DNA from: Lineolata rhizophorae
Lineage: Eukaryota > Ascomycota > Dothideomycetes > Lineolatales > Lineolataceae
Assembly: GCA_010093515.1 (NCBI GenBank)
Contig: MU001682.1
Coordinates: 677,196 to 741,195 of the forward strand
Direction of reading: 5' to 3'
Length of the DNA stretch: 64,000 nucleotides
A program made the position numbers and the translations under genes. The notes under the pieces were generated by a model that saw nothing but the letters and a program-made list of their open reading frames with translations, ran no database searches and was not told the DNA's origin. How positions within the stretch are numbered: the stretch's first letter is position 1; every line of letters begins with the position of its first letter. This document shows, piece after piece, positions 32,957-43,598 of the stretch.

Positions 32957-34675
32957 TCACGCCGCAATGCCCATCCCATTAGCCTTCGTACTCCCCTTCA
33001 CCCTTGCCGGCCCCAACCCGCCCCTAATCTCATCCAACTGACTCAACCCCACCTGCCCACCGCCCCTCCGTCCGCGGCGCCCCTTCCCGTTCGCCCTAGC
33101 CGCCTTCGCCGACCCGCCCCCGCCGCACCCAGCCAAGAACTCATCCATGACGGCGTCAAAGTCCTCGCGCAGCGGCGGACACTCGCTGCTCTGGGAGAAG
33201 ACGCTGGCCTTGCTCACCCTGCTCAGTGCACTGGCGCCGCTCACGCCCGTCACGCCGCTGACGACGCTTGCGCCGCCGTCCCACTCGTCGTCGTCGTCGT
33301 CGTCGTAGGCCTCCTCGCCGATGTGCCCGAGCGGGTCCCCCTCGTTGCCGGCCGCGTACGCCGCCTCGTACTGCTCGTAGCGCGCGTCGTACGTGGTCTG
33401 GGCGTCTGTGCGGGCCAGCGACGACGAGGTCATGCTGTAGGAGGTTGTGCTGGTGCGGGCGCCCTTGCGCTTTTTGCGGCGGAGGGCGGAGCCGGTGGAG
33501 ACGGAGGTGAAGGAGGGAGCGATGGAAGGCGAGGCGCTGGGGTGGGGGCGGGCGGAGGTGTTGAAGGACGGTGGGGATGTTGTCGGTCCGTCAAAGGGGG
33601 AGAGGGCGGGGGCTTCGGAGGCAGATGTGTCGCCGGGGGTTTCGGTCGAGCGCGGAGCGCCGGGGAGCTTTGCGAACTTGGACTTCATCTTGGGCGTGAC
33701 GGTATCGTCGGTCTCCCACCCGTCGTCATCCTCGACGCGCACCTCGTCCGTCCCCGGCGCCGGACCCAGCCCCACCTCCTCCTCAGTCCCCAAGATCCAC
33801 CTCCCCACGGCGCCGCCGTCGCCTGCGCCCCCGAGACTCACCCCGCCGCCCTCGCTCAGCCCTTCCGCCGCCATGCCCTCCCAAACCTCCTCGTCCACCT
33901 CCTCGTCCGCCGCCAGCTCCTCGAACATGCCCTCCTCATCCACCCCTCCGTCCACGTACGCCTCGTCCTCGAGCGCCGCCAGCACCTCGCGCAGGCGCGG
34001 ATCCATGTCCGGCCGGAACCCCGCCAGCGCGTCCGGCGTGTCCTGCAGCGCCTGGTAGTCGAAGGCGCGGCTGGCGCTCGTGGGCGCCGCGCGCGCCGTC
34101 GCGGCCGCCACGTCGTACTCCTCCGTAAGCGCCGAGTCCCGCGTCTTGCTCGTGGACGCCGAGACGGCGTCGTCGAGGCCGAGTCCGCGCAGCGCGTCTT
34201 CCAGCCTGACGCCCTTCCCCTTCCCCTTCCCCTTCCCCTTGCCCTGCTTGTCCGCCGCCGCCTCGACGAAGGTCACTTCCCCGCCGCCGCCGCCGCCGCC
34301 GCCGCCCAGGTCCCGCAGGTGCTGCATGTAGTCGTACGCCGAGTCGTCGAAGTAGACGCCGTGCTCGGCCGCCTCGCCCTCGTTCGCGCGCACCCGCCCG
34401 CCGAACTCGGCCGCCAGGTCGTCTAGCCGCTGCACCGCCGCCTTGTTCGCGCCGCTGCGCGCCGAGCGGCTCGCGGACGCGGCGCTCGCGGCATCGTCGG
34501 AGAGAGGGCCGCCGTCGCCGCTGCCGCCGCCATGCTTGCGCGCCTGCGGCGCGTCGACGGGCTTGAAGAGCGCCGAGGGCGCGTCGGCGTCGTGGATGAG
34601 CGGGTCGTTTTGCGCGCGGTGCACGAGCGTGTAGGTGGTGGCGGATCTCTTGTCGATGAATTTCCGGCGAGGCAT
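32957..34675 (-). CDS. LTV1: Ribosome biogenesis factor LTV1
   Basis: A single exon of 572 residues from the ATG at 34675. The N-terminus MPRRKFIDKRSATTYTLVHR and DPLIHDADAP are diagnostic of LTV1, an export/assembly factor of the small ribosomal subunit. Further family blocks are GVYFDDSAYDYMQHLRDLG, ALPEAF-position equivalents, FRPDMDPRLREVLAALEDEAYVDG (given in part), the acidic ELAADEEVDEEVWEG, and the near-C-terminal REDFDAVMDEFLAG. Low-complexity inserts are strong here: a run of nine or so Gly around residue 130 and a Lys-Gly repeat (KGKGKGKGKG). The protein shuttles between nucleus and cytoplasm with pre-40S particles. Length is at the long end for the family because of the inserts. 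Confidence 0.92.
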   Translation of the reverse strand: MPRRKFIDKRSATTYTLVHRAQNDPLIHDADAPSALFKPVDAPQARKHGGGSGDGGPLSDDAASAASASRSARSGANKAAVQRLDDLAAEFGGRVRANEGEAAEHGVYFDDSAYDYMQHLRDLGGGGGGGGGEVTFVEAAADKQGKGKGKGKGKGVRLEDALRGLGLDDAVSASTSKTRDSALTEEYDVAAATARAAPTSASRAFDYQALQDTPDALAGFRPDMDPRLREVLAALEDEAYVDGGVDEEGMFEELAADEEVDEEVWEGMAAEGLSEGGGVSLGGAGDGGAVGRWILGTEEEVGLGPAPGTDEVRVEDDDGWETDDTVTPKMKSKFAKLPGAPRSTETPGDTSASEAPALSPFDGPTTSPPSFNTSARPHPSASPSIAPSFTSVSTGSALRRKKRKGARTSTTSYSMTSSSLARTDAQTTYDARYEQYEAAYAAGNEGDPLGHIGEEAYDDDDDDEWDGGASVVSGVTGVSGASALSRVSKASVFSQSSECPPLREDFDAVMDEFLAGCGGGGSAKAARANGKGRRGRRGGGQVGLSQLDEIRGGLGPARVKGSTKANGMGIAA

Positions 34676-35333
34676 TTTGGGCGCACGGGTTTGTGGGGTT
34701 GAAATGGAGCGGGCTGAGCTGTATGCGGCCGGGGGGAGAGTGGAGTTGAGTTGGTGACGGCTGCGCTCAACGGGCACTTTTTTCGCCGCACGTAAATTCG
34801 AAGTGGGGTTTGTGCGGGCGGTGAGGCCGGGCGGTGAGCGACAATGCTTTCCTTCGTCTCCCGCCCGCTGCTCTCTTGTCGCCGTGCATCACTTGAAGTC
34901 CAAACACTTCACGGCCTCACGAACATTGAAAATGCCATGCACTAACTCATTCCAGTTGGTATTAAGATCAAAAACTATCAATGAACGCCAAACTCCAAAC
35001 TTTTGCCAGAGCGAGCTAGGACCCCGGCGCGTGGGCTTTCCCAGTCTGTGCTCTAGGGCGGGAGGATGCAAAGGCCACTATATCCTGACGGGTCTTTGAC
35101 ATGCCGAAGGGCAGGCATGTTGAATTTCGTTTGCTGATGAGACGTCATTTCCGTCATCTCGTCATCTCGTCATCCTCCGGCCTGTCGAGCCTTTCGTTTC
35201 CATCATCGCGTTCCTGTCGTGCCCAGTCTCCCGGAATCCGGCTCGCCGAAGACATGCAAGGGCGCTTCGCCGAGAAGTCTGCAAATATGGAGCCCTTTCA
35301 AGCCGGGGAACTGGACACGACGCCCTGTTCGAC
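34676..35333. other. Intergenic
   Basis: Upstream region of LTV1 and 3' flank of the transporter gene. No gene recognised. Confidence 0.45.
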
Positions 35334-37327
35334 CTACTTTTCCAGGTTCCGCACCTCCACCTGTTGCTGCGCCCACAGCCCTCCTTGCTGAGTGTTTGAC
35401 GGTCCCTGGCGCTGCTCGTCCTCCTCACGATGCTGTGCGATCTGCTTGGCGAACTTGGACCTCTTGCGAATTGCGGGGCCAAAGAAGTAGAAGATGAACA
35501 GCGGGATCGTGACAAAGACTCCCAACACCGAAAGGACCGTTGATGCCCAGTTGAGGTGGTATTTCTTGCCGATGTTTTGATACACTGTAACTGTTGTTAG
35601 CACTGTTTCCCCGGACCAGTTCAGCGGGAGTTACTCACGGGGCTTGGCGTAGAGCGCAGAGATACCAGCTAGGAGGTCTCGGGCAAAGCCGTTACCGCCG
35701 GTCGCAGACGACGCATATGGACCGTACGCGGCAACCATGTAGTCGATAGTGCCCATGTAAATGGCGTAATTTGCCATTCCTACAGGAATGACAAAGAACT
35801 GGGTGCCGATCCAGTGCACTGGAGGGCCCACGCTAGTCCATGCGAAGCCGATGAGACCAATACTCAGCAAAGGAGCCACTGTGAAGACACAGTTAGCAAA
35901 AGCGTCACCACTAGGCGTAGTCGGCGAGGACGTACAAAACAACAGCAGTTTGAGTCGCTTTTCCGGCTTCAAAGCGTGCTTTCCATGCTGTCTCACAAGC
36001 GCGCGCTGGCGCTTGACCATCGGGATGTACATTGCGTAGGCAAGGAAGTACCCAATCGGAAGTCTTAACACATGAATTAGTAAGTGACATAGCAGCACGA
36101 CTAACAAAAGAAGACTTACGGCAAAAATGCCAGGCCCCGCTGGACCGTCGTGAATCCCCATTGATCGTAGACCGGCTTGAAGCTCTCCAGGAACGTGAAG
36201 ATCAAAGCGTCGCTGAAACCACTAAGAAGAGAAAGGAACGTAACGATGGGCTCAGTGGTGAGCATGATGAATGGTCGGGCCCAAATACGGCAGATTTCTT
36301 TGAGCGATATCTTCGACTCGGCCGTTTCTCCGGGGCCATAGCAATCGTCGATCCCCATGGCACGTCGCTTCCTTGCCTCCCGTTTGCACAATATAGAGGA
36401 TCTCGTCTCAGGCACCATCAAATGGGTGAGCTCCACGACGAATCCGAGGATCAGGCAGATCCAAAAGGTCCACCGCCAGGGCAGATACTCTTCGATGAAA
36501 CCGCCAAAAATGGGCGCCACCACCGAGCCAAGCACGGAAGACAGACCGCAAAAGGCGACAGCTAGCTGCTGTTCCTCGGGCTCCCACATGTCGGCGACCA
36601 TGCCGAGCGTGACGGAGCCTCCGGCCGAGAACAAGCCGCCCAGGAAGCGCATCGCGAAGACGGTCTCGAAGTTGGGCGCTATAGCGCAGCCGACGCAGGT
36701 GATGTTGACGAGGAGCAGACTGGCCTGCATGACCCACTTGCGGCCCCACTCCTCGCTCCAGGGCGCCCACAGCTCGCAGCCGAAGGCGTACGTGACGAGG
36801 AAGATCATCATGCCGAGGGCGACCCGCCCGTGAGAGAGGCCGAAGTCGGCCGCGATGCCGCGCTCCGCGTTGGGGTACACGGCCGCGTTGAAGTTCATGG
36901 AGATTTGCACCCCGAAGACGGCCCAGAGGACGGCCCATTTCTTCCGCGAGTGCCAGGACACGGCGAGCACGGACCGGCAGTCGGATTCTTGGAGCAGCTT
37001 CTGGGTGCTCGTGCAGGGTCTGGCGGGGTTCCATTGTCGGAGATCTGGGGGGGTGCATGGGTTCGAGGGAAGACGTTGGAATTCATCCCATGCGAGAATC
37101 TTTTTGGTGAGGTCCGGAGCTGGGTCCTCTATTGATGGTTAGTGAATGAATGTTCTCGATGAGATGAGAGTTGAGATGTTGTGATGGTAAGTGAAGTGTT
37201 GAAGAACTGAACTGTCATTGCTACGCATTGAAAATGGACTTAAGTGAAACTAAGGTGATTTCGAGAGACTCTTACCGGACGTGTTTTGGAACTGCCCAGG
37301 GAGAGCATGGCGAGGTGAATCGTCCAT
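35334..37327 (-). CDS. MFS transporter, DHA1 drug/polyamine type
   Basis: Five exons (37327-37276, 37128-36120, 36063-35936, 35878-35639, 35584-35334) keep phase and give 559 residues. After a cytoplasmic N-terminus of about 80 residues come 12 predicted membrane spans. DHA1 marks are the first-loop motif WSEEWGRKW, the motif-C-like GSVVAPIFGGFI in helix 5, and the central-loop RREARKRR-type basic stretch. Proteins of this group export drugs or polyamines by proton antiport at the plasma membrane. The acceptor of the second intron is TTAAG rather than CAG/TAG; it was chosen because it restores PLPIGYFLAYAMYIP. The substrate is unknown and no biosynthetic cluster lies next to it. Confidence 0.87.
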
Positions 37328-38796
37328 AGTGAACAGATGGCGACACTACTACCAAATCAACTTTGGGATGATGTGAGAACAGTTTGGAGTGAAAAAGGTA
37401 TGATAGCCGGATTGCTCAAAAGAATGGCAATGATGGTTACTTTGACGGAGGTCGATCAGAGTCCGGAATTTGGAGAGGCACTGGGAGGCGGGAAATCTGG
37501 GGTTAAATATATAGGTAAACAGAAGACTCGGTTTCCCGTGTGATGCGCGGGGTAAGGACATCTTTACCAGGTAGGTTAATACCAATTAGTGTCCCCGCTA
37601 AACACAACCGGCAAGGTATTGAAAGAACCCGTGGTACGGGGGTTAGGCTAACCCCGAAGTCTGGAGCCATTTCTAGGAAGTGCAACTGACTTCACCAACT
37701 TCAGCTAACGTTTGGTCTGGAGCCCTGGAGCTCTCTCCATTGAGATTGCCTTTCACTAGGGCCTACTAGCAACTGACTTCTCTGACACTTCCTGAGAATA
37801 CTCGGTGCTCAAGATATTGAAGAGACAAGTGAAGTGGTGGACAGTCGAGCGGTAAGGTCCTGACCAGGATGGGTCAGGTATGACACCGGTACAAAAACGA
37901 GCCAGATTTGACCTCATAGTTGCTCTCTGCGCTCGCTTTTGGATCAAGTGCGGGGTAGACCACCTAGTTAGAGGAGCAATTGCGGAGGTCAGCATTCTAG
38001 GATCCCTTTCATTTTAGCAAACCAGCCGAAGAATTGTTTGTTCTCTCCGATCTTAGATCTTGCGGGCCATGTGAGGGCTTGTTCTCTTGTTCAGCATACG
38101 GAAATCTACTACAAGAAATCACCTAGGACGGCCCCTTCAGGCAGACGATGCATTTTCCATAGTTGCGGGACGAAGTCAGTCTGTGCATTTCAACTATGTA
38201 CTGAAACTCAGTAAGGTCTTCACTCGAGCTTACTAAAATCCCACAGATGCACATATCAGTCAGACCCAATTCGCTAATACATGAACTTATCACCACAGTA
38301 TCAAATTTAAGAGCCTCTTGGCCAGGGCGAAGACCAAGTAGATTCTGCCAGAGCTATTGGATTCTGCCAGAGCTATTGAGAAGTTCATGCTGGTGGTATT
38401 TGCTTCGATCTGCCACCTACTGCGAACGGCTTAGCGGCCGGCTTGGCCTTCACGTGCTTCCCCATTCGGCAAACTTTTCGATCTGCACACGGCGCAGGTA
38501 CTCGACCACGGCGCAGCAAAGAGCCCGATCCCACCCGGCTCACGTCGCCGACGTACGCCAACGGAACCTGGAGTTCGAGAACTTCTCCGCCGCCCCGCCT
38601 TCCAGCCTCCGGTTGGGTCCGAATCGCGTGACGAGCGGGATTGCCCGAACCAGCTGGCTTGGCACGAAGCTTTTCTTCTCGTCCTCTAAATATTTTGGTA
38701 AAGCCGGATCGTTTCCCACACCCTTTTTGAAGGGCGAGTCTGGCAAAGGCCTCGAAACCTTCCTTGTTTCAATCGGACCATTCTTGCCCTCCAACT
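37328..38796. other. Intergenic between the transporter and ADE13
   Basis: Divergent spacing of 1.47 kb that must hold both promoters. No gene recognised. A perfect 19-base tandem duplication (GATTCTGCCAGAGCTATTG, 38341-38359 and 38360-38378) lies within it. Confidence 0.5.
38341..38378. repeat. Perfect 19-bp tandem duplication
   Basis: GATTCTGCCAGAGCTATTG occurs twice head to tail with no difference, which suggests a recent slippage or duplication event. It lies 420 bases before ADE13. Confidence 0.85.
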
Positions 38797-40759
38797 ATGT
38801 CCGAGAACGATATTTACCAAACTCCGTAAGCGGCCTGGACTTTTTCTTGGTGCCCTTTTTGCGTTTGGCCCCATTGGGTTTTTTTAGCTTTGCCTAAAGA
38901 ATTCTCTTTTCCGGATTTGGCGCAAGTGCCTCACCGAATTTTGCTTTTCGTGGTTTCGTGGCGATGTTGGAGAGTGCAGAATTAGGCCGAGAGTAGTTGC
39001 TCGGGGCCGGGTCTCAACAGTTTGTCTGAAGACTTTGGCTCATAATAACTTCATTAGTTTTAAAACATGGCAGAGTTGACTGCTTTTTGTCCAGATTTTC
39101 CTTAACTTGTCTGCTGGGAAACGTTTTGTTAAACCTTCATTTAAATGGTTGACAATTTAGGCATGACTAATGTTTGAACAGACTCAACTCGAGATATGCG
39201 AGTAGGTCCTGGATGATAAAATGGAATAGAACATTGAGGTAACTGAAATCTCAGGTTTGCCTATGAAACAGTTGTTCTCCGCGAGGACACGGTTTTCAAC
39301 ATGGCGCAAGCTCTGGATCTGGCTGGCCGAGGCGGAGAAGGAGCTCGGCCTCAAAATCACAGACGAGCAAATCGAGCAACTGCGCGCACACGAGCAAATC
39401 ACGGACGAGGAGTTCAAAACCGCCGCCGAAGAGGAGAAGCGTAGACGGCACGATGTCATGGCCCACGTCTACGCGTTTGGCCAGGTGGCGCCAACGGCCG
39501 CCGGAATCATCCACCTCGGCGCCACGAGCTGCTTCGTCACGGACAACGCGGACCTGATTTTCCTGCGCGATGGCCTGGACATCTTGTTGCTCAAGCTTGC
39601 CAAGTGCATTCGCAACCTCGCAGAGTTCGCCAAGCAGCACCGTGCTCTGCCTTGTCTCGGTTACACTCACGGCCAAGCTGCGCAGCTCATTACGGTGGGC
39701 AAGAGGGCCTGCTTGTGGATTCAAGATCTTCTCATGGATCTTAGGAATCTCGAGCGCGCTAAGCAAGACCTCCGATTCCGTGGATGCAAGGGGACGACTG
39801 GCACGCAGGCTTCGTTCCTTCAGATTTTCAACGGCGATCATGGAAAAGTTGAGCGCTTGGACGAACTGGTGACGAAGAAGGCGGGCTTTGCAGATGCATT
39901 TACGATCTCGTCCCAGACTTACAGCAGGAAAATCGATGCTGATGTGATCAACTATCTGGCCTCTTTCGGAGCGACCTGTGAGAGGATCGGAGGTGATATC
40001 AGGCACTTGGCTATGTAAGCACCCACCTCTCTTACCGGTGGTGAACTCGTACTGACTTCATCAGGATGAAGGAAATCGAAGAGCCATTCGAGAAGGACCA
40101 AATCGGCTCGTCCGCCATGGCATACAAGCGCAACCCCATGCGCTCCGAGCGCATGTGCAGCCTCGGGCGCCACCTGCAGACCCTCCCCGCCAACGCGCTG
40201 CACACGTATTCGGCGCAATGGTTCGAGCGCACGCTCGACGACAGCGCCAACAGGCGCATCACGATCCCCGAGGCCTTCCTGACCGCCGACGCGTGCTGTC
40301 TGATCCTCGACAACGTCTCGAGCGGCCTGGTCGTCTACCCTAAGGTGATCAAGAGCAGAGTGGACCAGGAGCTGCCGTTCATGGCGACCGAGAACATCAT
40401 CATGGCGCTGTGCGACCACCACAACGTCAGCCGTCAGGACGCCCATGAGGAGATCAGGGTCCTGTCGCACGAGGCCGCTCAAGTTGTGAAGGGCCAGGGC
40501 GGCGCCAATGACCTTACCGAGCGCATTCGCAAGTCGAAGTTCTTCGAGCCGATTCATGGCGAACTGGACAAGTTGCTTGATGAGCATACGTTTATTGGAC
40601 GCGCGCCGCAGCAGGTGGATAGGTTTACAGGTAAGGATCCCAAGATCTGTGTGTTTGAACGGAACTGACGTCCTGGTAGCTCCTGGTGGGGAGGTGGAGC
40701 GTGCTGTGGCTCCCTATGCGGAGAGGACTTCCGGTGGCAAAGTTGACCTTCATGTCTAA
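38797..40759 (+). CDS. ADE13: Adenylosuccinate lyase
   Basis: Five exons (38797-38825, 39182-39201, 39255-40014, 40065-40630, 40680-40759) keep phase and give 484 residues, the usual length. The first two exons are only 29 and 20 bases. They encode [10 protein letters not shown] and LNSRYAS, exactly the conserved N-terminus, and are separated by a 356-base intron. The 20-base exon has a good branch site before it (GACTAATG) and GTAGGT after it. The body has the superfamily motifs [31 protein letters not shown] and the signature [14 protein letters not shown]. The enzyme acts twice in purine synthesis, releasing fumarate from SAICAR and from adenylosuccinate. It is cytosolic and homotetrameric in the family. 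Confidence 0.95.
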
Positions 40760-41367
40760 CTCTTTATTGGAGGAAAAGTTACTATCCTGTGGAGTGTAGA
40801 GGGCTGAAAAGGTGTTTTGCGAGCATGTTCGAATTTCTTGCATGACCCGCTGGAAAAAGATAGGTTCAAATATAAGTGCAGCCACGAACAAGACATCGGG
40901 AAGATCATCTGAATTATGAACTGTACGCGTAATCGTAAAGTTTACATGAAGCTGCGCTGTAAGATATTCCGGCCAGTATCTTTGCTGTTCATCGTTTGGT
41001 CGTCTCAAACAATACAGGGTAGTCAGGCCACAGCGGCAACTACAAGCAAAAAGGGCCTCCGCGAGTAACTTGGGCTCCTATCCATTATAGTTCGGGCCAT
41101 GGCTCAACGGAACAGAAATTGAAGCTTGTCCCAATGGTTGCCAGAAGTGCAATCGACTTTGCTCCAAAGTTCCCTTCTTCGGCAAAGCGCGGGGTTCCGT
41201 GATTGGCTGGCCGGTCGCAGAGGCGCAAGCTTTCCCGAGAAGAACGCCCGCGCCAGTGTCCGCCGCCGCCGTCCCGGAGACGCATTCCTAAAATCTTCAT
41301 CTCGACGAAGCAGGCCTGCATCGAACGCCGCACCGCCGCGCCCCTTCCGCCCCGAACGGCCGCAGAC
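40760..41367. other. Intergenic between ADE13 and the CCDC90-like gene
   Basis: 3' flank of ADE13 and GC-rich leader of the next gene. No gene recognised; open frames on the minus strand here are shadows of the coding region to the right. Confidence 0.45.
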
Positions 41368-42196
41368 ATGGCCGCCGCAGCCGCCCGCGCCCTGCGCGCA
41401 TCGCGCCCCGGCCTCCAGCAAGCCGCATGCGCGGCGCGACGCTCGCCGCTCCTCGCTTCGCCGACGACGACGCGGCCGCCAGGGCCGCGGCCGCCGCTCG
41501 GCGCGCTCGGCGCGGACGGGCCTCGCGCGGGCTTCTCGGCCAGCGCGGCGCTGGCGCGGGTGCACCACTTCGACACGCTGAAGTTCGTGCAGCGGCTCAA
41601 GGACGAGGGCTTCACGGAGGAGCAGGCGGTGGCGATGATGCAGGTGCTGGGGGACGTGATCGAGGAGAGCATCCAGAACCTGACGCGCACCATGGTGCTG
41701 CGCGAGGACCAGGAGCGCGCGACGTACACGCAGAAGGTGGACTTTGCCAAGCTGCGCTCGGAGCTGCTGACGGCGGACTCGACCGAGTCCGGGCTGACGA
41801 GGGCGAGCCACGAGAGGTTGACCAACGAGCTGGCGAAGCTGAACTCGAGGCTGCGGGACGAGATTCAGAGGACCCAGGCCAGCGTCAGGCTGGATCTGAA
41901 TTTGGAGAAGGGGAGGATCAGAGAGGAGGCAAACGTGCAGGACCTGAAGATCAAGGAGACGGAGACGAGAATCGAGCAGGAGACGGCGGTGCTGAGGGAG
42001 AAGCTCGAGGCGGTCAAGTTCCAGACGCTGCAGTGGCTTGTGTGAGTACTACCAGATTGCCCTGCCCGTCTTCTTCCTCCATGCTACAGGATGGTAAATG
42101 CCTCAAGGTGCGCGAAGTTTGGCTGATTCTTGCCGCAGCGGCGTGTGTACGGGTACCGCGGCGCTCATCCTGGGTGCTTGGCGCTTGCTCATGTGA
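41368..42196 (+). CDS. CCDC90/DUF1640 mitochondrial inner-membrane protein (Fmp32-like)
   Basis: Two exons (41368-42041, 42139-42196) give 243 residues. The N-terminal 60 residues are Ala/Arg/Ser-rich without acidic residues, as in a mitochondrial presequence. The conserved core begins with HHFDTLKFVQRLKDEGFTEE and continues as a long coiled coil (ERLTNELAKLNSRLRDEI, then EETETRIEQETAVLREKLE-like). The second exon supplies the membrane anchor TGTAALILGAWRLLM at the very C-terminus. This is the layout of the DUF1640 family, which includes yeast Fmp32 (linked to cytochrome oxidase assembly) and animal MCUR1/CCDC90. Which role applies in this fungus is not known. The start was placed at the ATG beginning the presequence. 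Confidence 0.88.
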
Positions 42197-43598
42197 AAGT
42201 TCCGTGGGTGGGTGCCATCTGCTGGAGTCCTCCGAGTAAAGCTGTTTTGTTGGGTTGGGAATGGCGTGATTGCAGACACTGGGCCGGCCGAACCGTATCC
42301 TTCCAGGTGAACGAGGACCTTGGATCGAGTTCGGCAGTGACGGCGCAGAGTTTTTTTGCATCGAACCGGGTGGTGCCGTCTAGGAAGCGAAAAGAAGCTT
42401 TGAGAAGTTGGAGCCACATTGTTCGAAAGTTGCTTCTTCGTTGGGCGGGATTGTTGAGCTTGAGTTTGCCTCCTCTCGAGCGTGGTCTCCTCGTTTGAGC
42501 GAAGGATCCCTTCCTCGTCACGCACGGCACGAAGTCTGTGGTAGTTAGAGATGGATGAGATACTGATACGCTTAGGCGGGGAGTAAAACTGCCTTCCGTC
42601 TCGCATTCGTTGCTCCATGCCGACGTTGGCCCTCCATCCGTACCCCATGGTGTCTTCGACGAGATGGCCGAAGGAGCCGGTGAGTGTCGATGTTGCTACA
42701 AGAGGAGAGTCTCTCGGGTAGATGACAGCAAGAGAGATGATCTGTGCCGTGTTTGGTCTTGTATTTGCAAGGCCTCGAACCGACATTGTGTACATATGGC
42801 CAGCCAATACCCGTGATTTCTCATGTCGTCAACATACAACTGAGCGGTTCATTATGCACAGGGAGGCGCATTAGGTGTAAAGGCTAGTTATGTTTATTGT
42901 TGTAGCAATGAGTTCTAATCGACCTGAAGATGCGTAGCCTCCCGGGTTCGAACAGCAGAGCAAGGTCGGCACAGGCGCATCTCGGAGCATGCGCGAGGGA
43001 TGCAGCAGCGGTTATGCACTCGACGCAATCACTGCCCGTCTGCATCGCAAACACTGATGCCCAGGCGCATGCGAAGAGATTGGAGGAGCCGCGCCCCTGC
43101 TCCCCGGGCAACGAGCCGATCGCCGCCGTCGCGCAGGGCCGGGCCCGGCCGCGCTATGCCCGATGCGGCTCGCGATAAACAGCTGCGGCGCCGCCTCAAA
43201 ACACGCCCGCCCCGGCGCCGCCGCTCCGTCCTCCCTCTGCGACGCCCGCCCGGACGAAACACTCCTCTGCTTGCGCTCCACCTCGAAGCACACGCAAGCA
43301 TTTTGTACCGCCGCGGCTGGAACAAGAGCTGCACAAGCCCACCGTTCCGCCCCCTTTTCGTTCGCCCGGGCTATACTATACCCACGAAGCCCTATTATAC
43401 CTCGCGCCGCAGCTTTTATCGACTCTTCTGCTTAATCTCCGAGGTGTGCGCTTACGCCCCGTCCGCGCGCCCGAATACGGCAATCCGTCGCGCCTGCGCC
43501 TGCGCCTCACTCGCGCCCTTTCTTTTTTCCCTCCTCTTCTTGACTCTCGTACCTACCCACACGTCTTTCTCTCTCTCTCTCTCTCTCCTCCGACAAGC
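42197..43598. other. Intergenic, with a CT microsatellite
   Basis: No gene recognised. A minus-strand frame at 42103-42807 overlaps the coding exon of the previous gene and has no protein-like composition. A CT repeat (about 43567-43588) lies directly before the ATG at 43599, typical of a fungal leader. Confidence 0.5.

Noticed and set aside
32948-34426. Plus-strand open frame of 492 codons
   Set aside because: Shadow of LTV1 on the opposite strand.
42103-42807. Minus-strand open frame of 234 codons as a separate gene
   Set aside because: It overlaps the last exon of the CCDC90-like gene, begins in AT-balanced spacer and shows no domain-like composition.
42940-42975. GGGTTCGAACAGC as the B box of a tRNA
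   Set aside because: No matching acceptor stem, D-arm or anticodon arm could be folded around it.
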